This document shows positions 24,201-35,746 of a DNA stretch of 64,000 nucleotides, piece by piece. Under the pieces are notes generated by a model. The model had not been told where the DNA came from and ran no database searches. It saw only the letters and a list, made by a program, of their open reading frames with translations. Origin of the DNA: Paracentrotus lividus (lineage: Eukaryota > Echinodermata > Echinoidea > Camarodonta > Echinidae); assembly GCA_940671915.1 (NCBI GenBank), contig CALNVZ010000174.1, forward strand, positions 20,447,456 to 20,511,455, read 5' to 3'. Each line of letters begins with the position of its first letter. The stretch's first letter is position 1. The position numbers were made by a program, and so were the translations under genes.

Positions 24201-27200
24201 ACGGCGAGAGTTTTGCATTGTGATGGCCGGCGCTAAATATAGATAAGCGGACTTACCTCGAAACGGATAGAGCAGAACTGTCTCGAAGATGGAACCATTT
24301 AGAGTTGGAGTGGAATAGATAAAGTATTGGAAGGCTGCACCCCGGCCCTTCTCTGAGTCCTCGGTGGTCCTCATAGTTCTCCCAGGCCTGAGATTCGGGT
24401 GACCCGGCGGTGGTTAGGACACTGTAAGCTGAACAGTCGGTGGCAGGGCGATCTTGTTTGTAATTAATCTCGGGCTCGACAACTTAACGCTGCAAGATGA
24501 AGGGTCTGTCTTCCAATCAACACCTCGCAGCTGATGGGGTTGTATAGGAGAATTTGTTTTTGTTTTAGCTAAGTTCCTCGAGTGTTGGAGGCTAGTTTGG
24601 ACAGGCTCTAGAGCTTCGCGGAGCCCAGACCTGAAGGAAGAAACCATTTCCGGTCGGCTTTCCGAGCATATGCAGAAGAGACGCAGATAAAAGTATTTCC
24701 GTTCAGTGGGATAGTAAGCGTGTTGGGGGAACGCGTATGGGGGGCGGGGCTGGGTTTAGAGCGAAAGAGTTGAAGTAAGTCAACGACTACCGATGTCGGT
24801 TATACAACAGCTGGCTTGTTCAGGCAGATAATGGACATCAAAATATGGCGCGTAAGTTCAGATGTGTTAAAAAAGGCGACTCACATGTTTGTGACCCGTC
24901 AAACAGCAGATTAGCAAATAGAATGCCCAAAACAAAAACTGAAGAACTGTTATTCGGGAGAATAGTCATCGCAGACGATGAATAAGGATCTTAGTGAGGA
25001 TTGAGAGATTCTGAGAGCTTTCACCCGCATGACCCATTTGATATCAAAGTTTAACAACCAGAAAAAAAGAAGAAAGAAAAAATGGTGTTGAACTTCTATG
25101 CAAATGTAGAGTTACTGTCTGGCCAGGGACGTGAGGAGGAAACGCAGCGTCCCTGGCTGGCAAGAGGCAGACAAATGCCTGAAATGAAAGGGTTCGCAAG
25201 TTATTGGTGTCAAAAAGCCTGCGGGAAAGGGGGAGTAATTTGGTTGGCTACCCCTGCGCAAAAGCCTGTAGATGGGCGCGGAAAGTTTTTGGTGCAGAGT
25301 CCCTTCCAAGGATGCCCTCTGTAAAAGGGAGGCGTGAATTTTGACACGGTGTTGCGCGCCGGACTGATAGGGGTGAGTCTCTAAGAATCCGGAACGAGCA
25401 TACGTGTATGGGTTGACCCCCGGAGGGGGGAGGAGGGGATAGACTGGGTAGGATAAAGCGATCTGCTCAGACGAGATGTATTTTTATTGAGCGCTGATTG
25501 TGCTGATGATCGGTCCAGAGAGTAAAGACCGGTAAACCTTATGGGTTAGAGGCTGATTGGCGGAATCGCGCCGATGTGTGTATCTCGAAGGAAGGTGAGA
25601 AAGAGGCACGAAGTGGATAGAGAAGGAGAGAGCCGAGTGGGTAGGGAGGAGTGAGAGGAGATGAAAAGAAAGGACGGGTGAGAAAGGCAGTGCGAGTTAG
25701 GAGGAGTGAAGGAGAAGGGTGTGCGAGAGAGGTGAGTGAGAGGGGAAAGAGATGGGGATGAGCGGAGAGATTGGGGCGGGAGAGTGGAGCGGGTTGAGGA
25801 CGGCGCTGCGGCAGTATCTTATGGCAAGGCGTCATGCCCGCGCCGCCCCCAGAAAAAATGATTAAGCGTAGAATTAGTACGATCCGAGGAAGTCATTTTT
25901 TTCTTTGGGGTGCTGACCGGTGCTGATACGGATTGGAGAGAAAGTATTGTAGTCATTTTTCACTCAGGCCAGGGTTCATGGGCCGATAGACCCCCGAAAT
26001 GAAATGAATGAAGTAAAAGTCGAGATAAAAATTAAGTAATTAAGTTAATCATTAAAGTATGAATTGTACGTAAGCGATGACGGCTGCGTGTCGGTTTGCA
26101 TGGCTGACGTGGCGTCGTTAGATGTTTCAGGAGATGATGGAAGTAAACGGGGTCTTGTGTTGAGTAGGCTTCCTAATTACTACATGTTTCAGTGCAACGC
26201 GGGGAAACTATTTCCTAGGAAGGTCGGAATAGGTTGTGTTTCAGTAGTCTCGTCTTTGAAGACGAAAAGTTTAAATGGTGGTCGTTGGTGATGAGCGTAT
26301 CTGCGTTGGTTATTGTATGTCGTCTTTTTCGTTCCTAGTCTTATCGGATATATCTTGCTTGTCTTGTGATCTGGGTATGGGTTCTAGTTGTGTGGCGTGT
26401 ACTGCATATCTCGTCTTTCCCCACCCCCCCTCTCGTGCTGCGTGTCTCTCTGGTGTTCCCCCCGCCCCGCTTCCTGCGCCAGTAAAGCCTCAGGCCCTGA
26501 GAATCTGCTCCAGTAGCCGCGGCGGCCCCACGGTGTGTAAGAAAACAGAAGGAAAGGAGAAAAAAAAAGAGAAAAGAAAAGAAGAGCTTGCTGTGGCAGA
26601 TGGTGGGTCGAGGGTAATAGAAGTTGGAAGGAACAGTATTGTGTACAGAGATACGAGTAATAATAAGGGGAGATCGCAGAACCTGAGAAAGAGGGCGCGT
26701 AGTTAACGAGTTGTTGATGTTGGTTGTCGTGGTACGAAAACTAAGACGACCTGTGTCGTGATTCTAAAGGAAAGTTGTGATTAGGCATAAGTATTCAGAG
26801 GTGGGCTGCTTCAAAAGTTTGTTGGCGATCACCGTCTAAATTCGAGGGCGGCGGTGCCAGAGAGTTGGTGCCTTGTTTACGACAAAGTAGGTGTTTTAGG
26901 AGATAGCGATTTTAAGGAAATATCGAAATCGCTGCCGAAAATGCGTCATATAGAGAAATAAGATTGCCTACAGACAAAACCAGAACTTTGAGTGCGAGAT
27001 TCAAGTAGCCGTTAAAAATGAATGATGTAAGCCCCGAAGGAAACCAAGTTCTTTTTGCGATATTTTTTCAAGAAGATTGAATGTAATCGGTAGATTGATA
27101 CTCGCCGACATGATCGAAAGCTGCGAAGAATTTTGTAGATTGGTGATGAGTTTAGAAATTGTGTTGAAAATGTATGCAAGGTAAAATTCTTGTGAGAACT

Positions 27201-30200
27201 GCACGTTGCGTATAGTGTGATGTCTAACAGAAAAGTGGATATCAGTCCTGAGAAGTGCGTGAGGTCGTTGGAATTGCGCCGAAAAAGTAAGCGAGTTCTG
27301 GTCGAATGATTCTCTGAAAGCTGCGTGACACGGTACGGTGTGATTACTGCTGTGGAAGTGGGTATTGGTGTGTGCCTTGAATTTTAAAAAACCAGTCGTG
27401 TGTTCAGTCTAAACCGGCTAACGTTCATGTAGCAGATTACGAAGATGATAAATAGACAGGGTATCAGTCTAGGCATATTGTCGAAAAGATTGCGGATGTA
27501 TAAGGCATCGACTTTAAATCGCTTAGTATCAAACTTTGAATAGTAAATATGTGCTTGATGGAAGATCAAAAGGGCAAAAATCTTTAAAGCTGGATAGAGT
27601 GAATTGATGAGTCAGTGCGCCGCGGCGGCATGCGCTGGCGGTAGGGCAGACTATTCGCTTATTCTGTGAGCGCTTACGTATTTGTTTATTTTGACAATGT
27701 CTATTTTAATATTGTATAACTTATGGTAGGACATTCTTTCCTGTTTTTATGGGGGGGATCGGGAAAGAAAAGTGGAGCCTTTTTCAGGAAGAGTAAAACT
27801 TTTTCGAGCGCGATCCGAAAGGATGTTGCCTGTAGTGAAAGTATATTCTACGCTGATAATTTGTTGTTTTAAGAGTTGCTTTACGAGGGTGGATGATCAG
27901 CGCTGCCCTTTAGCTAAAGTAAATTTATGAGCACGAAAGCAGGTGAAGCGGGTAAAGTTAAGTTTACCAGGTTATTCATGTACTTTCACTTGTGGAGTCG
28001 AGGAACAGGTGCCATGGGGCCTGTTTTATGAAAAATTTTTGACTCGATAGATGAGCCTGAAGAGTAGGTGTATTTACGTAACTGGTAGTTTTGCGCACGT
28101 GGCATATACTGAGTTCGGATGCCGTGTACTGTAGGACTGAGTAAACTTACGGGATGCGCCCGCAGCCTTTTCCGCGCCACGCGCCCCCCCCCGCTGGGAT
28201 CCGCGCGCGTGCGGGTGTTCGAAATTGAGAAGTGCGAGGTTTTTTGCCAGATTGTTGACTTGCGAGCGCCCAGAAGCGGCGGAGCCAGAAATTTTGTGGT
28301 TATTAATGGAAGTTGAAAGGTAGGTGTATTTTCTAAAGACAGTTGTTGTGCCTCTTCTGATGCGGTCACCAGACCCGGTTAATTTAGGGATTGTGTGTAG
28401 GTTCTAGCATGATTTCGGAAAGGTAAACATTTGTGCAAGATTGAGACTTGCGAGGCGCGAAGGCGGGCGGAGGCCGGAGAATTCTGGGCGCTGTGTAATG
28501 GCGGCGTGAATGACGAGGTTATGTATGATGTACGAGTTTGATCTCTTGACGATCTTCTGTTTTCTTTATTTCTTTCGAACAAGTTGAGTGATCAGCGTCG
28601 CCGTTTGTAGAAGACGAAAAATGAGTGAACCGTTGCCGGAAGTGGCAGAGAGAGCCCGTTTGCCTGTAGTTGCGAGGCGTATGTGGTGGCCGTCGATATC
28701 TATTTTTGATGATCCTTCAGCAGGACGGATGACAGAAACTGCAAAAGATTACGGAACGGCGAAAACGCGAGAAGGATGCAGTGTTTAGAAATTACGAGCA
28801 AAATCACCGATGAATGCTGTGCATTTGGAGACCACATTGTCTTGGTTTGATCTCATATAATTCAGCTTTTCGAACGGGAGTGAACATGGGCGAGCGCGGA
28901 AGCGGCGAGCCGGAGAGAATTTTTTTTTGCTTTCTTTTTTTTAGAGACTCTGGCTGGAAACAGACAGAGGCATGACCAGTCACCTACCTTGAAAGAAGAC
29001 GGAAATGGTGTAGCGAGGTGAAGGTCGGAAGAGGAAAAAAACTTTATTGAGAATGACTCGTATGTTCAATTCTATGTGTAATATTTCGCTGAAAAGACGG
29101 AGGGGATGAAGGATGGAGGGTGGTGCTGCAGCCCGCTCCAATGTTTCGCCAGTAGGATATTTAAAGAATACTGTTTCCTGATGTTCAGCCCCGCAGTCAA
29201 CTTTTTAATCACCTCACCCCTCAAGGCGCGCTTCAAAAGACGCGTCCGCGGTTCTCGCTTGGAGAATAATGATTTATGCGGAGAGCAGTGAAATATGTTG
29301 GCCAAGCAGACCTCTATCAAAAAAGAGAGGGCGATTTGTAAACGACTATTCTGTGTGTTTTATGTAATAAATTTAGCGTTGATGAACCAGTTTTGAAGAA
29401 TTAGTGATATGAAGGTAGGTTAAGTTAGGAATCCGGTTCGACGACTGTTGTCTGCTTCCTGTTCTTTGTCTCTCTCTGCTCTCTCTGCTCTTTAATTTAT
29501 TGTATGTTGTTTTTTGGTCAGGGCGGACGCCTAGGCTCGCCAGCGCGGGAAAGGGGGGTGTGCGGTCGATTGCGAATGCGCGCCCGGAGACCAGGCCGCG
29601 CCCCGCCTAGGTGTACGAGGCCGCTGTAAAAGGAATGGGATTGTCTTGCTCCAAATTCGACTTTGCACTCGACTTTTATGGTTGACTACCGTTTGCCAGT
29701 GGTATGCGAGGCCCGTAAGCTAGGCGGGGGGGGGTGAACGAAGCGCCGGCCCGGCCCGCGCGCGCGCGCGCGGCCCGCGCCGTGGAGAGCAGGGGGTCCG
29801 GCGCTGAGCAAGAAGATGAAAGATAAGATAGAGAGAGTAGAGATTTGATAAAATGTGTTAACTTAAAAGTTGTTTTTTGCGTTATCATTGGGGCCCAAGG
29901 AAGTCGAAGCGACCGCCTTTTAAAGAAAAAAAGGGGGCCACGCGCCGCGTAGGTAGATAGATATTGTTTGTTGAAGGCACCTGACGCTACCCCCGCCCGC
30001 CCAGCATTTTTGTGCGGGTAGGCGTTGACGTGAAAATAGTTTTTGAGTGTACCTTTTTACTCGCGCGGGCGGCGTTGATGTGAAAAAAATTGAATTACTA
30101 CTTGTTGTCACTTTTTGCAGGATTTCGGAAGACCGCTCCGGCGTAAAAATCCGTAGGTAGCGTGGCCTTGGTGCTATTCACTAAGTAGTTAACAGTCTAT

Positions 30201-33200
30201 GAAAGGTGTTCACAAGTATACACCTTGGTTTTTAAACAACTTTGGGAATGTAGGTTTGGAAAGTTGCTCAGTACCCGTATGTATATACTGAAAAGACAAT
30301 GCAAAATAAGTATGTTCTTGTACTTGTAGCAGTCTTTGTAATGTTATCAGAATTCTATTGCAAAAACCGGGCTGACGAGTGGCGTAGTCTAGGGAGGCAA
30401 GCGGGGCGCACGTTGCCCCGACGGCGGGAGCTGCGCGCAGGGGCGCAAAAAAAGCGAAGAAGAGGTAGGAAAGAAAAAAAAGAAGGAAGAGAGAAAGGAG
30501 AAGAAGAAGGAGGAGGGAAGAGGAAGAAGGGAGAGTCGTGCATCCACAGGCGTGGAGATATGGGTCGGATGTTCCTGCCCGATATTAATTTTGGCTGGGC
30601 CCGCTAGCAGTAGCAGACGCACGTTAAGTGTTAGCTTTTTGGCGCGCCGCGAAAAGGTGTTGTCGTGAGTGGATTTTGTTTGATGTAGTAGCGCTTGCTA
30701 GTCTTAAGTGTTCGGGGTCAAAGTTGTGAGGCCGCCCTGTATAGGCCGGATATCAAATCGGCGCGCCGTTAACGTTGCAATGTGAGCGTCCTTCTTGTAA
30801 AAGTGTTAAGAGGTCAAGTTGTGCGGGTGCCCGCGGGGGTGTGCACGGCGTCCGTAATCCTGGAGATTTTGAAGACCAATTGGACAGTCACCTGAGTTTC
30901 GAATTTAATATAGGCCCCTGTTGTTAAATAGTTGAAGGATGCGATATTGGCGCGCCTCAATTTCAAGGCGATTCCGATCCCGCCACGCCGGCCAGCCCTC
31001 TCGCTTCAGATGAAGACGGGATGTGTAGGTCGCCGTCGGTAAGTAGAAAGGAGTTGTTGTTTTCTGGTCCGATGCTGCGGTTTCGTTGGCTGCCGCTGAA
31101 TTACTCCGTGTTTTTGTGTTCTTCAGTTGTACAATTTTTGCTTGGTGGTATACTTTATTTGTAGTACGCATGTCGGGGCGGCGTAGTGCAATCAGAAGAC
31201 GTGTTCCTGGCAAAGTTATTCAAGTGAGAGCGTCGGTAGAATTTTGTCCTCGCGGGCTTCGCCGGGCTGCGCTTATATGTGTTCAGAAGATCATTTGAGG
31301 GCAGGGACCAACGAAGAAAAGGGTTGTGAAAATTGATTTTTTGCGCTGACTAAGGAAAGAGAAAACGGAATCCCGGATGGCATAGGGCCTACAGATTCCG
31401 CAAAGCATGTTGGTGCGAGATAGGCCTTGTTGACAGCCGCTGGAGACGGTAGGGCATTTGTTTTGTTTCGTTACGATTATTGTGACCGTTCGTTGATAAC
31501 GGAAATCGTATATCGATGATTGCTTAAATGCAGGATGTATTCGAGGTAATGCAAGCAACTCAAGAAATTTTTCGCTGGCGCGGCTTCGGCGCGCTGGCGG
31601 CAATTAAATAGAGAAACAGTTTGAGAGGAAATTAAAAAAGAAACGTGATGAAGGCTGAGCGTGTATTGATGGATCTAATGTCAAGATGCATCCCCATGTG
31701 ATGGGGACATGTAGTAGGTATGGCAGCTGGGTTACAATAAACTAAAAGCCATATCGTTGACTGCAAAACTATGGAGAGTAGAGCTGGGGGCGCGCCACAA
31801 GCAACGAACTGTGCGCCCAGGCGCATTGACGCCTAGGATACGCGCACTGCGGTGCGCTGGATTGGGGGTTTTAAGAAAGGTCAAGAGCATTTTATTGTAT
31901 AGAAGACACCGATAGCCGTTGTGTTCCATTCGTCCGTGTAGCGGAAGCTTTGAGAGAGATATTGGACTTGATTGGCGCGTGTTCGAGCGAAGATCAAGCA
32001 TCAGCGACTTTAAGAGGATGATATAACGTTTGTGTGTTAAAAGTAATGGAAGACGAGACCTGATCCGCACCAAGATGTGCTGCGACATATTGGAACAAGT
32101 TTTCTAGAGTAGTTGAGCAGCTTGAATGTTTCTTTACGCGAGTTTTGACGAGGATGCGAAGGTATGAATTTTGTTACATGTTCGCGATTTTTTGAAAAAT
32201 ATTTTGAGTAAAGGATGGAACGTCTTTGGCTGAATATTAGATGTGTGTGTACCCCGTTTCTGAAATCCATCGAAGATTGGTTTCAGGCTTGTAAGGCAAT
32301 TGTATTTCTGGCTGTTGTATATGATCTGAAATTCGGGCGAGTGGTGATGAGGTTGCCTGCCGACGTGGATATCCCGCCCAAAGTTTATGTTGCATGAAAA
32401 AAAGGCAACAATTAGAGCGGCCCCTTGGAAATTAAGAGGTGGATCGCGAACAAGCTTTCGAGAGAGCACACCTGCTGAAGAATGATTGTGGTCCAGAGGA
32501 TAGTGTTTCGTTTCGAAAAAAGCAATGTTGTGCGTTGAGGTTTGTACGAGTAACAACGATTTGAACCTTCAATTTACGGTTGGAGTCTCTCCCTGATAGA
32601 GCCGGCCTTTTCGTGCCTCGCAAAGCTCGCGCTGTAGAGCGATTATAGCCAGCGGTTAGTCCAATGGTTGCGCTGATTTCGATGTGATTCATAAGTGTAC
32701 TTCCCTGAATGCGGATCAGCACTGTACGATGTAGCCAAACTGATTGGTCGCCGTGCAGGACAGGAAAGTAAGTTTACGTTTTTTTGTTCAGTGGAGAAAA
32801 ATGAACGGCAGACAGGCCTTTTTTTCGTAACCAGATCGGAAGCGTAGCTTACTGTGGTGTGTTTAAGACTAGCGTTCATCAGTTGGTTGCATGTACACTA
32901 ATTAGCAGTTGATGGTGAAACTCGTATTTTTTGCCGAGTATACGGTATGCGATGTTTAGAGAAGCGCAAGACGAGTCAAGCGAGTTTGCAGGCCGATTTG
33001 CGGGCAATAGGTTGGAAACTTTGAGTTAGATCAGACACGAAGTGTNNNNNNNNNNNNNNNNNNNNNNNNNTAGGTACCATATTTGTAAGTTTGTTGCATG
33101 GTCAGCCGGGAATTGGACCCATATGACCTTCCGTCAATTGATTTTGCCAAAGCTTTCGACAGGGTGAATCAAAACGTAGTTATCAAAAAGTTGATTATGG

Positions 33201-35708
33201 TATAGATTTGGTTTCATGTCATTTTGACGACACCAATGAAAAAGTTGATCAACTTGTGAATGAAGACATGATGGCTATTGGCAAGAATGCACTTCCACTA
33301 AACTCAGATCATCAATGTATTTCCATCTGGCATCAATGTCAATGATGGCATCATTCACAATAGCAAGAAAAAGCACCAGACCAAGCTTCGTCCCCTGAGG
33401 AACACCACTTGTAACTTGTAATCGACAATATTGCATAGCTTCCTCAGCAACAGGAAACGGTCTATTAAAGTTGGTAAATCCTTCTCAAGTGACCTTGAAG
33501 TTACAAGTGGATGTGGGTGAAGTAAACATAAGTTTTTGGCATATATATACAAGTGTTCTTACAGACAAAAACATTGTTCATCAAGGTTGTCTAACTATGC
33601 GTAAAACCTATGAATTCGGAGAGGACATTTTTTTGACAGAATTGGCATCCCATTTTTGATTAATGGTCACAAAAAAAAAATCAAATTAACTGTAGCTTCT
33701 GGGGTTTTCAGTTTTTAAACAATCGCATTTCAGTAGTCAATTCTGATTGGAAAAAACAAGCCTAATGGCTGCTAATAATCAAGATGCGCAGACTGAAAAT
33801 CAGAAGAAAAAAAATGAGACAGTAATTTTGCCATAAAATGCCATATAATGGTCAATTTTTAGAAGTAAATGTGTATTTCAATAATTTATTTTTCTCTTTT
33901 AGGTTGCTCTAACAGTGCCCAATAGCTTGCCATCGTAGATTTGATATTACAGTACCTCTATTTCTTTTTATGGTGCACAGAAGGCCATTTTTTGAAGGTG
34001 TACCCCGATCGTAAAACAACCCATATCTTTGTGACATACCTGCATGGCTTAACATGAATTCTCTGTTAAAATACTCTGATTTGTATGTCTATAATCTTGT
34101 TTGTCAATCAATTCATTATTCTTTGTATATTTAATCTAATTTTTGTAATGCTGTTTTGTGTAGTTTTTAAGAGTTTTTATGCCTTTGTAATTCATTTTGT
34201 TTCAGCCTGTGGCTGCTAATTTTAATGATATCAATAAAAAACCATAATCTATCTATCTATCTATGAGGCAAAGGGAGATGCCAATGGGTGCTGTAACTAT
34301 TCGAGCCATCATGTCCGGTCATAGGCCTAATGATTATAATATGTGATGCATCACGTCAAAATGAGAGACAAGTCGCAGAGCAAATTAAGCAAAGGGCCAA
34401 GGAAATCGGTAAAATAATAATAAATGACTAATTGGGGGAAAGTATTTTTGTGATTTTCTGAATCTTCAATGTTTCATGTGTGCTCTATAAAAAATTGGGC
34501 AAAATAGATAAAGTGAAAGTAATAAAAAAGTGATTAATTTACCAATATCTTCGACTCTTTTCTGGCGACTTGTCTCTCATTTTGATGTGATGCATCACAT
34601 ATTTATGATTCTTTTTGAAATATAAAGCACATTTCTCAGCAATTGTTTTCAATATTCAATATTCGTTTAACATAATCTACAGGCTCTCAATGAAAATGAT
34701 TGGATTTTGTCAATTGATCTATAAATCAGGTACCTGGACTAGCGGAAGACAACTGGGTGTGGTCCCCTCAGTATGCTATCAACATGCATCTTCCGGAAAG
34801 GTATTGGATATTATATTGTTTTTTCTGCCCCTCTCTGAGAACATTGATGTACATGAGAATGAGGTTACAAGCTAGCAACAAATTCAGACAAACAAAACTA
34901 AAATGATATTGTTTTCACATAAGCCCTTTTGAAAAGTATGATTACAGAGAGGATATATGTGATGCATCACATCAAAATGAGAGACAATTCGCTAGAAAAG
35001 AGTCAAAGATATTGGTAAATTAATCACTTTTTTATTACTTTCACTTTATCTATTTTGCTCAAATTTTTTTTTATAGAGCACACATGAAACATTGAAGATT
35101 CAGAAAATCACAAAAATACTTTCCCCCAAATTAGTCATTTATTATTATTTTACCGTTTTCCTTAGCCCTTTGCTCAGTTTGCTCTGCGACTTGTCTCTCA
35201 TTTTGATGTGATGCATCATATATGATTTTTACATTAATCCCTATGTGAGAGTCTGTGCAGTTATATCTATCTATGATCCTTCTTCTGTAAACCAACAAAT
35301 CTCACAATCCCTTCATGATTTTTCAAGTCACCGTGGAACAAGTATAATATGGAATTAGACATATTGGTCAAATTTTGATTCAAGAATATTGTGTTATCTA
35401 CAAGAGTATTTCACAGAGTATGTGCACAAATATTTATGGTGCAAGATCATTTCAGCAAGCTGCCACAAAGTTGTGAAATAATCTACCAATAAATCTTAGA
35501 CAAGCTGATATGGTGGAGAATTTTAAGTGTTTAAGAGTTTTTGAAGACGCATCTCTTCCATTCTTTAAAATAACATTCTTATATTTTATGTCAAAGCATT
35601 CTTTTTCTTATGTGGTATTGCCCTATTGTTCCTTTTCTTTTTTATTTCTACGCACATTGGGACTTTAATATATGTATTTTTTTTAAATTTGTGCTATAAA
35701 AGAACGGT

Positions 35709-35746
<38 letters not shown>

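Noticed and set aside
26275-26706. Longest open frame of the anomalous block (143 codons, plus)
   Set aside because: Low-complexity Pro/Lys/Glu stretches, no recognisable domain, and it lies in sequence suspected to be error-rich.
34321-35230. Possible CRISPR-like or regulatory repeat (TGATGCATCA four times)
   Set aside because: The four sites are the terminal repeats of two MITEs; there is no spacer array.
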